Shown piece by piece: positions 1-11,995 of a stretch of 64,000 nt of DNA. The stretch spans positions 154,282,012 through 154,346,011 of the forward strand of contig OZ010571.1 in NCBI GenBank assembly GCA_963932145.1, given 5' to 3'. Position 1 is the stretch's first letter; every line of letters starts with the position of its first letter. This DNA comes from Acanthosepion lycidas. Taxonomy: Eukaryota; Mollusca; Cephalopoda; Sepiida; Sepiidae. A program made the translations under genes and the position numbers. The notes under the pieces were generated by a model that worked only from the letters and a program-made list of their open reading frames with translations, ran no database searches and was not told the DNA's origin.

Positions 1-2440
1 AATCCTGTACATTACAAGATAAAAATAGATTCCACTCTTGTAACCTGGAATTTAACAGTTCTGCTTTAATCTTAGGAAGTTCCAAATCTCTGGCTCTCTC
101 CAAATCATGGGCACTGCAAAAGATATAGATTTTTTTCTTCCTAGTTATCCATTGACTGAGATTTGTTGCACAAATATTAAAGCATAAGTGTGGTGCTCAC
201 TTATCTTGATCTCCAATTTTCTACCCAAAATATAACTGGCAAGCTTTTCTCATAATCAGTATTATATTTCACTTTTGTGATGCAATAGTCACGTTGTCAC
301 ACACATTATCAGCTTTGTTCAGACATTCACAAAGCATTTTTCACAGGTCAGTTAAATGTGTGAAAATCTTAGTGGAAAGGAGAATAATAATTAGTTCATT
401 AGGAGAATATATATAAGATTATTAGGAGAATAATAATTCATCTGAGGCTTTCAATCAGTGTTATTAAAACCTCTGAAGGTTACCCCAGGAGTTAAAAAAA
501 AAAAATTAGCATAAAAGAAGATTCTTTGAATTTCAAGTGCAAGATTTAAGTTAATTAAAGTTTAAAGCTTTAACTTTGTTAAATTCAAAGAATCAAATAA
601 TGGAAAAATTAGGGCGTTCCATCCTTATAAAAATCTCATTAATTTCTATTTTCATTAAAAAAATAACTTTTATGAAAAACTTTATACCTTAACGCATTCC
701 AAAGTGAAGTGCAATTTTGGTAATGTTGATCTGATATAATATACAATATTAATCAACAGTTGTGTGTGTGAGATAAATTTGATTCAAGCACAGATTTCCA
801 ATAATTCATTATTAATTATTATTTTAAACTCTGTGGATACCATTTTTAATTCAATAAAATCACAAAGTAGAGGGTTTTTTTTCCTTTGTGAGCTAATTTA
901 TTCCATCCTGTAAGGATTTCCAGAAGAATCCTACATTTGAATCTGACACAATTTTTTACAGTGTACACTAACATTCTGCAAATTTTGTGTGTCCTAAAAA
1001 GAAAGCTGGACAGACAAGGATGTGTTTTCTCACTAGTTTTATTTAACTTATACAGCAACACTATACTAAGATAACTAGATCTATCAGAATTTATTCTTGG
1101 TGGATATAATATTAACAACATACACAGATTACATTGTCTTTTTTTAACATCTGTATTTTTGCAGTTCAATAAAAAGGAAATGTTTTTTCTTTAGTTCATA
1201 TATACCAATGCATGTTACTAAATTTGCATTTGCACTCCTTAATAGTTTAATATTTATGAATATCTAAGATTTCCACTAAGCCTGCTGCTAATAATCATGG
1301 CTATTCACATTAGTGCTGTATTCAATCAAGTATTTGGCTAGTCAACCATATTTGCAAGCATAATCAAGATCTGTGATTTCATCAAAACAATGAAACATTT
1401 CAGTATTAGCTTCATATGTTAAAGATATTAACAAGAATCTCTGAACTTGGTATTGTTGAATAATAGGAGACAAGTTTTGTATTGAATTATTGATGTTGAG
1501 GTGGTTGTCCACATCAAATCCATTAACCTGAGCTATTGTGTATTTTGTTTTGTTCCCATTACCTATTAGACTTAAAAATAATAAAATAAATTAAATATTA
1601 TCAGCAGAATTGAAGCAACAAACTAATACACCTCCTCACATTTAATTTTGCTTCAATTTAAGTCTGGTATTTACTGGAAATGTGCAAGCACTTAAAGATT
1701 ATATTCCAATAGTATTTTCAAGGAATTTACCTAAAATCAATTCTTATAAATAACTAATGAGCTGGACTTGTATGAATTCCATAAGTATTCAAATCTCTGG
1801 CTTGGAAAGAGGTTAGGTCAATGACATATCCACTAGACCACCAATTTTATGCTTAGAAAAACTAAGTGTTTTTATGTTTGCTTGAATTAGACCAATATTT
1901 CCACCCTCTCAAATAAAATTAATGGTTTAAACTTGTTTAAAACAAAAACTTAGTTTATTATTTTCCTTGAATATTTATTACATTTTAACAAGATTGTCAT
2001 ATCTTTAAGCTCTATTACTGTTTCTTTGATTATTTGATTTTTTTCAAACTAATTTTGTACATTTAATTATTGAGATATTATTTATAAAATAATAATAAAA
2101 TGCATTGTCTTTTTTTTCCTCTTTTTGTGTACACCAACTTGAACTTGTCTTCTGTTTATAATCTCATTCATCATGTGTGGAAGAAATCCCAATAGAAATG
2201 AAATTTTATTATTATAAATAACATGTACCAACCAGAAAAATATTCTAATTTTTTTTTTTTTTTTTTTTTTTTTTGTTGATAGTTTAAGCAACTTGTTAAA
2301 AATGATTTAAAACTCCAAGAAAATATTAAATTTAGTTTTAAATACATTTAACACATTAATATTATTTTAATTAGTCATTATTTTCCCAATAATTAAAAAA
2401 ATCATTAAAAAACAAAAGCCTCTTATGATGAAACTTGAAA
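1..2440. other. AT-rich non-coding stretch
   Basis: No coding region, transposase signature or RNA gene was recognised on either strand. Open frames here are short and of low complexity. The stretch contains short A and T runs and one poly-T run at about 2251-2273. Confidence 0.6.
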
Positions 2441-2459
2441 AGAGTGTTCCTATAAAGGA

Positions 2460-2530
2460 ATGCTAGCCTGGCAGCTGTCATTTTGCTACTCCAAGTTAGG
2501 CATTTGAATCCTGGCAATCCTCTTAAATTC
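2460..2530 (+). repeat. Possible tRNA-derived SINE head
   Basis: A box A-like string (TAGCCTGGCAG, about 2463) is followed about 40 bases later by a box B-like string (TTTGAATCCTGG, about 2504). The spacing fits an internal Pol III promoter, but the match is partial and no body or tail could be defined. A chance match is quite possible. Confidence 0.25.
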
Positions 2531-2960
2531 TAGTGATCAAGCAGAATCACCTCAGATGAAACTGATTTTAACATTTTTAGAACATTAAAGCATTCTATTT
2601 TTATCATCTTCAGAACTTTAAAGCATCCTGTTAAAAAAAAAATCTAGACACTTATGACAATTGTATTTTTTTTTTCTAGTTGATGCATTAAGTAAATTAT
2701 TGGTAACTATATCAAATAAGTTTACAAAATCTAAATCATGTTCATAATTGGCTTATCTTGCGCATTCATTAATGTTTTCCTTTCCTCTATTATATACAGG
2801 CTCAACATAACAAAAGCACTTGATAGAAGCCTTTCAATTGAGTTATCAATTTTCTCTTAAATTTCTTCCAACAGTCTAACATTTCTGATACTTACAATCT
2901 TATACTCCAACCACAAAAGAACCTATTATTTGTTTATTAATTCAGGTTCCAATTGTATAT

Positions 2961-4466
2961 TGTGACATCCCCCCCCCCAGGTGTCGCTGCGCCAAATGTG
3001 ACATCTGCCTAGCCGCGTCCGTCGTGCTATCCTCTCCTGTGATGACCAACTGGCTTGGTATTGGTCGCGGCACCAAATGTGATGTTCTAACCTTTTGGTG
3101 ATTTGAATGGGAATCTGGTTAGATTCGGTATCAGCCTTGTTGTTCCCAACTCGCTTCTAACGTCTGGTTATCAAAGTAACTGCTTTGATTTCCAGTCTAA
3201 CCTACCTACGTTGTGAATTGATCTTAGGCAGACAAAATCAATCAGTCGCCGGGCCGTAATGCAAGTCTAGTTTGAATAAGGGCGATATCGCACAAGTATA
3301 TGTAAAAGAAAATAAAATAACTCAAAGTTCAAATGTGTTAAAAAAAGATAACAATATTTTATATATGGTTGCTGAATACAGGACTGCGTCTACTTCCCAA
3401 CCCACTATATGGATTCGTGACACTTTGTGTTTGTTAGGCGAGTCTTAACATCTTAAGTTGTTTGTTCTTTAAGAAACTGGTTCTTGGTGTATCTTCAGGT
3501 GATATTCGTAAAACTTGTTTTGCAGGTGTGAGTCTAAGTCGTTCTTCAAAAATAAATTGTTCTTGGTTAGAAATTGAGTTCGGAATTTTTCGTGAATCTT
3601 AGTCAGCTTCTTCGAGGCGGGTGCAACTGCTTGCCTGTCTGTCTCAAGCCCAACTGCGAACTTGAACTCAAACTCAACTGCACTTAACTCGCTGCGACTC
3701 TGCTTATATGGATGCCAACCAAAACCGGGGTGGGCTTGTCGGGGTTTGTGGTTCCTTGATAATTCTAAACCCACAATCCACTTCTTTGTTTTCGGTCAGG
3801 AAAATTTTATTATTTTCCATTTTTGGATGTCTTCTGTCTTCCAACCTTCTGTTCTCATATTGGTATCTCACCCATACCCTCAGAGGGTGTCAACGGGTTT
3901 CCCCTCTCTCTCACAGTGACATCTCACACCTATTCCTTCAGGGGGGCGCAACAGGCCTCCCCTCCTTCTTCACATGATTACCTCCGCCTAACACTCATGC
4001 CACCATTCAGCCAATGGGCGCTCAGCAGCGTGGGTGTGGCCAGACTATCCTCGGTTTAAAAAATCTTGCTCAAAGAAAAAAAAATTATCTTCCCTTATTA
4101 TTTTTTTATTTTTATTTTCTTTTCTTTCTTCTCTTCAAGGAGATCTCACACCCTAGACTCTTTATCTTAACCAAATGACCTGGAATTCGTCAACCAGCTT
4201 TTCACCAGCATCAAGTGGATGGTCATATGATGTGATCGCATTCTGGCGTTAATTAAAAATAATTTTCTTATCATAGCCAGACCCTGGCACAAAACAGATG
4301 CCTTTTTCCAAGATCTTCGTAGATAGCCAACGGCTCAGTCTTTTGTTTTTGTAATTCTGCGGTTGATCAAACGGACATTTTCTGCGACCTAAATAATTTT
4401 TATCTATTTAGAATTCTGCCCTATAGGTCATTTGACCAGCCTGGAATTTTCACCCGCCCTGTAACA
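2961..4466 (-). mobile_element. Ty3/Gypsy-like LTR fossil: LTR plus primer-binding leader
   Basis: The likely LTR spans 3078-4466 (about 1.39 kb). On the plus strand it begins TGTGATGTT and ends CTGTAACA, the inverted TG...CA ends expected of an LTR. Immediately outside its 3' end (minus-strand sense) lies TTTGGTGCCGCGACC, a plausible tRNA primer-binding site at 3064-3077. A second, related leader motif, TTTGGCGCAGCGACACC, sits at about 2981-2996, again next to a TGTGACATC end. The block is clearly richer in G+C than its surroundings. Only leader-proximal sequence is present; gag, pol and a partner LTR are not seen. It reads as a solitary, broken LTR fossil of uncertain but not very old age. 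Family assignment rests on the leader alone, so Pao or another LTR clade remains possible. Confidence 0.6.
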
Positions 4467-4920
4467 TAAATCAGATTAAATCCAGTATCTTCCTTTCTCG
4501 ACAATGGAAATAAAAAATTTTACCACTTTTCTTTGTCAGAAAAATAACACCGCTTAGTGTCCTTTTCGTGATGGCTTCTTATCACCTAACTTTAATTCTC
4601 GCCTTTCTTTTTTTTTTTTTCTTTCTTTTTTTTAGCAAGCCAAATAGTATCACAATATCATGTTTGATTTACTTCAACCACTTGTGTAGAATTCAATATT
4701 ATTAATGTTGTCTTTAAAATAATGCTTATAATGATGACTATTAAGGAGGTTAGTTTTTCACACCTTATGAACAGGAACATCCAGTTTGCATATTTGATAT
4801 CAGATTCTACTGTTTCTGTAATAATGTCAGATATTGCTTGTAATCAATTATATCTAATTACTTGTATATCAAAACCAATAGAAATCATTTACAAATATAT
4901 ATAGCTGTAGTGAATTTCTT
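4467..4920. other. AT-rich flank without recognised content
   Basis: Mostly short T runs (for example about 4606-4635) and AT-rich sequence. No gene or element signature was seen. Confidence 0.5.
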
Positions 4921-4959
4921 CTCTTAGTTAACTATAAGCTAATAATTTGTGGATGTAAA

Positions 4960-5260
4960 ATGTTAACAAGAGACAGTTAATCTATTTGCTCCACCACCAA
5001 ACATCATGTTATCTGCTAAACATGATACAAACTTGGACTCATTTAACCACATTTATTAGGTAGTATCTTTTAATAGATATTTGTAGCTACAGTTCTAAAA
5101 TTCACATCTATCTGATCAACTTTACATCTTACTTAACAATGAATTACTATTGTCAGGTACAGTTAACAAGTATTTTTCCCTATCACCAAACATCATGTTA
5201 TCTGCTAAATTTCACACAGCATGGACCCAGCAAGTACAAATCTTTAATTAGTGTGTATTT
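4960..5260. repeat. Diverged tandem duplication, period about 189 bp
   Basis: A 26-base string containing CACCAAACATCATGTTATC is identical at 4995-5020 and 5184-5209. Flanking sequence also matches loosely: ACAGTTAA upstream of both, and a diverged TTGGACTC / ATGGACCC block downstream. This suggests an old tandem duplication or two monomers of a longer dispersed repeat. Confidence 0.55.
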
Positions 5261-5524
5261 TATGATCTTGGGGTAGTAATGCTTAAGCTTTTTTTTTAAT
5301 GTCCTTGTATTTCATCATTGCCAAATATATTTATTAACATGAATTATACTTTAGCAGATCAAGAATGTTTACAATTTCTGTTGACAGGTTTTCTTTTTTT
5401 ACTCCATAAAAGTACCTCACAACAATTAAATTTTTCCATTTATAATATAGCTGAAGAACTTACTTTAGCAGTCTAATAGTAAATGTTATTGTTTTCATCT
5501 CCAGTTTCTCTAATTGTATATAAA

Positions 5525-5750
5525 ATGAAATAAGTCTTTTGGAATTAAAGAGATTCTGGTAATGAACATATTCTCTTTTGCCCATCCCATTTAGAAGTTG
5601 AAATTTCTATGAAGCATGATGAACACCCTAACTTTTATTTAAGTTAAGGTGTTCATCATGCTTCATAGAAATTTCAACTTCTAAATGGGATGGGCAAAAG
5701 AGAATATGTTCATTACGAGAATCTCTTTAATTCCAAAAGACTTATTTCAT
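5525..5750. repeat. Large foldback (inverted repeat), 110-bp arms
   Basis: The arms 5525-5634 and 5641-5750 are reverse complements with only two mismatches by eye, around a 6-base loop. No transposase motif lies inside, so it resembles a non-autonomous foldback or MITE-like element. An ATATAAA string occurs just left of the left arm and again a few bases right of the right arm. It could be a target-site remnant, but the spacing is not clean. The high arm identity suggests recent formation or conversion between arms. Confidence 0.85.
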
Positions 5751-6375
5751 GTTCATATAAAGAATTGTTTAAAATGAACAAAAGCATTTATATGCACTGA
5801 TAATTTTTTTTTTTTTTAAATCTAAAATAAATAAAAGAAAACAGATTTACCATTTTCAGTTGGCAATCTACATTTTCTGTGCTGTTTCTGCCTTCAATGA
5901 AATATTGGCACCAGTGCAACAGAGATCACTGGAATTGGGCAATTTTTGCTCTTGGACTACATTAGAAAGACCATGCACCTTATCCTCCCACTATGGCAGG
6001 GAGGGAGTAAATAACTAGTATGTTCTGTCTGAGGAAACTTCATAACTAATTTATTCTTATTATACTTATCTAACAATTAACTCATGCACTCTGAATCCAC
6101 TTTTTATGTTTAGTGCCCTTCTGTGGTAGCTCAGCAAGTAGAAACAACCAAACCAAACTGTAAGCATTTATCAGAGTAGCCTTCTCTTAGCTGGGTTGTT
6201 GGGGATGGGCTAAAGGACACCTTGGTATTTTCCCATTGCTTGTGGCCAAGCAGTCTTGAATAATCCTTGATCTAACCCATGAAACCATGTCTTTCCCAAG
6301 AGCGTTAGTATGAAATGAACACAGCCATCTCATTGACTAATATTAGAATCCTCTTGTGTTCTAATCTATAATATC

Positions 6376-6406
<31 letters not shown>

Positions 6407-6510
6407 ATTTTTTTTTTTTTTTAATTTTACAACCAAGTGGAATATTTAGTAAATGCTAAATTTTTCTCAGTTTTAATTTTCTGACTTAACTATGTTGATT
6501 TTTATATTGT
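5751..6510. other. Unassigned sequence with (TA)n run
   Basis: Moderately complex sequence at 5850-6350 without a recognised protein or RNA signature, followed by a (TA)n run at about 6376-6402 and a short T run. The 6120-6150 part contains GGTAGCTCAGCAAG, faintly like a tRNA box A, without a matching box B. Confidence 0.4.
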
Positions 6511-9500
6511 ATCAAAAAGAACCTACATAGGTTCAACCTCATCTGGACTATTGTTCTCTTCAATTGAATACCTACTTTTTATTTGATTATAGTGCCTTTT
6601 GTGCACCATTTCCAGTCCTTTGACTAGATATACCATCCTGTCAATTCTTCGGACGATAATTCTGGCTTCCCAATACATTTTATTTGTCTGATACATCCAG
6701 TAAAAAAAAACTTTTGACCAATTTTGTAAAAAAATTTACCAGCTTTTTGCATGATCATTTTTTTTTTTTTCTTATTGGGTATCAACTTGTCAAAAACTGA
6801 TTGTAATTTGCACACAAACATAATTTCTGCCAGAGTCATGGCCAAAAGCGCATTTCTATTTGGTGTAAGCCTATACACCTGTAAAAATTGCTGAGTCTGT
6901 GGATCCACTGTTGGCTCTATTTCCCCCCCCCCCCAAAGATATCCACAAAACACTCTGCCTGTTGCTTCTGGGATGGTAAGGGACAATTGTTATGTGCTCT
7001 ATCACAAACATTTTGCAAAATTCCTTGAATTCTTTTGATGTAAATTGAGTGCCATTATCCAAAACAATAGAAACTGGTACTCCGAACTTCATGAACAGTT
7101 CGTGTAAAAACTGAATTACTATTTGCATGGTTGGCTTCTTATATATGAATATTTCTGGCCTTTTGGAAAAACTGTCTATGACAATCATATAATATGTCCC
7201 ATTAAGGGGACCAGCAAAGTCAATATGCAGGCATGACCATGAGTGGTCAGTTTCTGGCCTTGGGTTGAACTTTAACAGGTGGCACTTTAGCCATTACATG
7301 ATTTTACCAAACATTCAATGTCTCTATCCATGCTACGCCAATATACATAACTTCTCATTAAGCTTTTCATTCTGGATATACCAGGATGTCCTGCACGAAA
7401 TTCTTTCAGTATTCTTTTTGTAGTGCTCTACTCTTTCACTGTAAATTAGAACACCATCGCACATTGAATATACCTCAGATTCTGTTTTCTGAAATTAAAA
7501 AACTAAAAGACAGGCGTCTTTTAGTTTTTTCTTCATTTCAATAATAAGCTTGTCATTCAATGCTTTACTTTTTATTTCTTCCAATATCACAGGTAGTTCC
7601 CCCACAGTATTGCATAGTACATTTTTTATCTCTACTTCTGGTTGTAGAGAAGCAATGACCATGTCTTCCAGAGGTTCACAATTTCTTGGAATAAGTCTGG
7701 ATAATCCATCTGCATGACTTAATTTACTTGAGGTCAAGAATTCCATTCTAAAGTTGTAATTTAGTAGAATGGTTTCTCATCATTGTAACCTATTAGCTGT
7801 ATGGGTTGGTACTCCTCTTTTGAACCCATAAATAGCTATCAATGGTTTGTGATCTGTTTGGAGAGTAAACCTTCTCCTGTGAATGAATCTCTGAAATTTT
7901 TTTCAGGTCAAAGACAGTCCCTAAACTTTCCTTTTCAATCATGGAGTAATTTTTTTTTTTTCATCTGAAAGCTTCAACTAGATGCATGTTCAATTGGTTT
8001 AATGAAGCCTTCTTCTAGTTTATGTATAATGCAGGCTCCTATGCCATACACACACTAGCATCGCTTGCTACAATTATTTTTTATTTTATTTATTTATTTT
8101 TTTTTTTTTGTAGTATGTCAAAAACTAGTCTGACGTTAGCATTTCTTTAATTTTCTCAAATGATTCCTGGCACATTTAGCATCTTTCTTTAATAGTTCGT
8201 TTAACAGAGCTCACAATCAATGCATATTTGGAACAAATATATTAACTTGCTAACCGCAGGAAACTTTGTAGGGAACTGACATTTTCAGGAGCAGGCATGT
8301 TTTTTATAGCACTGGCTCTTGCTGGAATTGGTCTCCTGCCCTTCTTGTCTTGTATTTTTTTCTTCTTCACTTTATTTTTTCATCACGAGATATGCCGCTT
8401 ATCTCAATATCTTTGGCATCTTGATGAACACTTATAAATTTCTGACAATCATCTGGTAAGTTTTGTAAAGTTAGATTGGGTTCGTTTTCTAGTTTATTTA
8501 AAATCCTTCTCCAGATTTCAGCATCTTTTGTTGACACCAACCCCTGAACAAATATCAGGCATTTAAAACTGTCAGGGATTAATTCTGCCAGTTTGAACTT
8601 TTCACAATTTTCATTCACAATGCTTGTGAACATTGTGAAATTGTCATCTTCCTTTTTTACTAAGTTCATTAATTTCCATTTTTCATCGAACAAAGATGTA
8701 TTCAGGCTGAAAACTTCCAAAAGCAAAGTAACCATTTCTTTAAATGTTAGATCACTAGTTTTCTTCTTTAATATGTAATTTACGAACTTAGTATGTTCAA
8801 CAGCACCTAGTTTCCTTAGCACTAGTCTGATCTTTTGTTGTCAGACCAGTTTTCAGAGTCTGTTTTGTATAGGTCTTAATATCTACAGAAATACAATGAA
8901 GTTACCTCCTCCTGTTACATATAGTGAAATTCAGATTATGATAGCATCTTCAGAATATCCGTTCTCATTACTTGTGAAAATTTTCTGTTATAACAACATT
9001 TCAAAGTTTTCAAGTTTTTGTTTGTACCATTTTTGCTGTTCATCTTGGCGTTTAAATATTTCTAATAATATCATTTTAAAGTCCTTCATTTTGAATATTA
9101 TCTGAAATACTTTACACAAAAGTTTTTTTTTTTTTTTTTTTTACACAACTGTTTGTCAAAACACTATAAGTATTCCTACGTAAACACTTTTACAACAAGA
9201 AACACTCTTTACAATACATGAATTTTGTAAACTTGAATTTCACATACCTTTTTTTACGTTTTCTGTTATATTTCACACAACTTGGTAAATATCTACATAA
9301 TTGTTAGAAAAACCTTTTTTTTTTTTTTTTTTCTTTGGCCAATGAAGCCTGGATGAATTCTTAATGTTAGATTTTGGCAATATCTTTGTTCGCTAAACGT
9401 TGTATTGGTGAACATTTCCTTGAATTCCGGCCAAATCCTTGTCTCTAAAATGTCGTACTAGTGATGTTTACTTGATTTGGGTAAATCCTTGTTGCTAAAA

Positions 9501-9779
9501 TGTTATATTTTGGCTCATCCTCATTGCTAACATGTTGTAACCGAAGAAGAGGTTACTGAATAATAACAGCCAAAACAAAGGTTGGAAATGGAACAATAAT
9601 ATTTATAACAGGAACAACATACAAGATTCACCAGTGGCGTGTAGTAAGTAATCAACTGCTAGTGGTGAGCTAGAAGTGAATCACAAGTGAAATTCCACAG
9701 TGAATCAACATAGTATATCTTCCACTGTATTTATAAGGATTGAGACATACCCATTATAGTCCATAGGTAAGGTATAACA
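6510..9779 (-). mobile_element. Broken Ty3/Gypsy retrotransposon fossil
   Basis: Parts read on the minus strand from 5' to 3'. A likely 5' LTR spans 9533-9779 (about 247 bp; TGTTATACC...TTACAACA; TATTTATAAGG as a TATA-like box near 9729). A leader with repeated primer-binding-like motifs follows at 9371-9535. A gag-like region lies at about 8367-9100 and a reverse transcriptase C-terminal/connection region at about 7900-8290. The RNase H side is near 7500-7900 and the integrase core near 6870-7190, with DNGTQF and YHPRSNRQ strings typical of the family. The integrase tail ends near 6520. The protease and N-terminal reverse transcriptase regions, and the 3' LTR, are not seen. The element is broken in many places and looks old. 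Its overall style matches the Gypsy elements often annotated as K02A2.6-like in invertebrates. Confidence 0.88.
9371..9535 (-). repeat. Tandem leader motifs next to the Gypsy 5' LTR
   Basis: On the minus strand four successive related motifs follow the LTR end: GCAATGAGGATGAGCC, GCAACAAGGATTTACC, GAGACAAGGATTTGGCC and GAACAAAGATATTGCC. Each is preceded by an ACATTTTAG-like string, and the middle two are about 50 bases apart. In Gypsy elements of this group such a string next to the LTR is the primer-binding site, so this looks like a tandemly repeated primer-binding leader. Confidence 0.6.
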
Positions 9780-10740
9780 CTTATTCAACTACATGAAATA
9801 TCTTTACATTTAACATACTTTTATGATATTTTACTATTTATTAAGCAAGGCCCAGATATTCTAAGGTTGTTAATTATAGAACGTTTAATATAGAAAGGTG
9901 TTTTCTATAATAATTGAAGCTTTGCTATGAATATCAGTATTTTACTTCAGCTACAAATCAACTTTAAGCTGTCCTTTCATAAAGTTACAATCATATTTTT
10001 ATTACTGAATTTTCTTAATCTGTATACTCCAATATTTTCATTAATATTTTTCCTCTGTGTAGCAATTTCTAAAAATGGGATGCATAAGTATTCTTCTTCT
10101 CTGTATACTTATAAGACAATAGATGTGCAAATAGAGTTTTATTAAAATACCAATTTTTAACTGTATATTCAGTCTCTAAGTAAGAAAAAAAAATAGGCTG
10201 CTAGGAACTTCTGTATACAATATCAGTTTCATTTTGTATAATAATATTTTTCTTTTCACAAAGTTATGGAAATTCTTTATTTGTAAACAAATGTAAACTA
10301 AAAAAATTCTTCCAGGTGATTTTGACTTTTTTTTTTTCTTTTTTTTTTTAAATTTTTTTTTTTTTTCTGTTAAAATTATTTTCAAAATAGATGTTGAAAT
10401 AATTTTAGCAAAATAGAATTATCAATTTACCCAATCAATAATAATTGCTTAATTTTATAATGGTTAGTTCCTTCTTTGCTTGTAACAATGCTGTTCAAAT
10501 ATATATGAATTTTAGCAATTAAATTCATAATTTTTAACTTTTGCTTTATTCTGATCTCATTAAGTATTTAATAACTTTTCAAAGGGCATCTTACAAAAAT
10601 TCATAACATCTCCATTAAAGTGCTCACTGTAATTATATCTTTTATCAATTCTGTGCCAACATTGACTTAAAATTCAATTTGCTGCTGTGTTGGATTTTGA
10701 TCTTTCCGATTAAATTTTGTCATTGTTTTCTATATTATCC
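9780..10740. other. AT-rich stretch, no gene recognised
   Basis: AT-rich sequence with T runs near 10329-10370. Small open frames here are low-complexity. No RNA gene or transposon signature was seen. Confidence 0.5.
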
Positions 10741-10746
10741 GTTTTT

Positions 10747-10761
10747 ACCAGACCATATGCG

Positions 10762-10806
<45 letters not shown>

Positions 10807-10820
10807 CATATGGTCTTGGT
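10747..10820. repeat. Hairpin with (AT)n core
   Basis: The arms ACCAGACCATATGCGCTCTC and its near reverse complement (GAGAGCATATGGTCTTGGT) flank a (TA)n tract at about 10769-10795. The GA/CT steps beside the AT core extend the stem. Such a unit could extrude as a cruciform, or be a tiny MITE in which the microsatellite has grown at the loop. Confidence 0.7.
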
Positions 10821-11606
10821 TCTTATTAATAACTGCTAGTGGCTCATGACCTCTTTATATCTTTATTTGTTTGCTTGATCCACAGTTGTTAGATGATATT
10901 TGGCTTGAACAGCCTATTTGAGCCTTTATTCTTATGGCTATATCTTGTAATGCAGTTTCTGCTAAATTCCTAATTACAGCTATCTCTGACAAACAAGCTG
11001 TACTTGTTTCTTTATCAATTATTGTTATTTACAAGGATCCTTGAGTAAAACAGAAGCACTGAATGAACAAACATTGTGTTTTTAATGATGAAATTAACTA
11101 TGCAAGCTTGTACCCTCACACTTTGAAGGAGGAGCCCATTTCTGTTTATTATATTGCTTAATATCCTTATTCTGTCAGGCAGGGATTACCAGCAGCAGCA
11201 GCTGTGTATTCTAATTGAACCTTGAGTTCTTGTATTTTTCCACCTCTCTCTCTGTCCTGAGATTCATGTGAGCTGGTGTAGGGTTTCTGTAAAAAGGCAT
11301 GACCATAATTTGCTGTTATTACTGTTCTTATCTACTACACTACAGTCTATTCCTTCTTCGTTACTGATGCATCAGTGCACAAACATTTAATTGCTGATTG
11401 TTTGATTGCTCCCAAAGTCATTTCTATTCATCAATATTGCCCACTTATCTATTCTATTCTCCTTTTCTTCCCTCCCCCCATGTTCTTTGGCCTGCTGCTT
11501 GAGCTTGCATATCTACCAACAATTACTGCCCTCCTCTTACCCTTTCTTTTTATATCCTCTTCTACCCAACCCTGTCCTTAACTGCCAACTCATTTTTTTA
11601 TCTTTT

Positions 11607-11633
11607 GCTGCTGCTGCTGCTGCTGCTGCTGCT
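11607..11633. repeat. (GCT)n trinucleotide microsatellite
   Basis: Nine perfect GCT units. Confidence 0.95.
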
Positions 11634-11962
11634 AAACACTTCAGGGGAAGAATTGTGTCCCTTCTTTATTTTGCTGTCTAACATCAAAGGAATAGCTTTT
11701 GTGATATAGTGTGGAAAACAAAACCCACATACCAAAGTTAATAGGGGTGGGGTGGGGATAGTGTTGCTCATGGGCTAAAAAAAAAATCCCCAAAAAACTG
11801 GAAATCTGCTTGTCAGTGAAACTAGTCTATTACTATGTCATGCCCCTACAGTGGATTATATACAAGATCAAGCAAAGGATAATCCTCTATCAGATCCCTT
11901 TTCACTCTATAGGCTATTATCTGAGCTTTTGCTGCTTGTTAATATACTTATCTAGTATTATT

Positions 11963-11995
11963 GAGAGAGAGAGAGAGTGTGTGTGTGTGTGTGTG
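11963..11995. repeat. Compound (GA)n(GT)n microsatellite
   Basis: A GA run passes directly into a GT run. Confidence 0.95.

Noticed and set aside
3469-3977. Several 80-100 codon frames on both strands
   Set aside because: They lie within the LTR and overlap each other; no domain was recognised.
9927-10145. 72-codon hydrophobic frame
   Set aside because: A T-rich stretch gives hydrophobic translations by composition alone; there is no start context or homology to support it.
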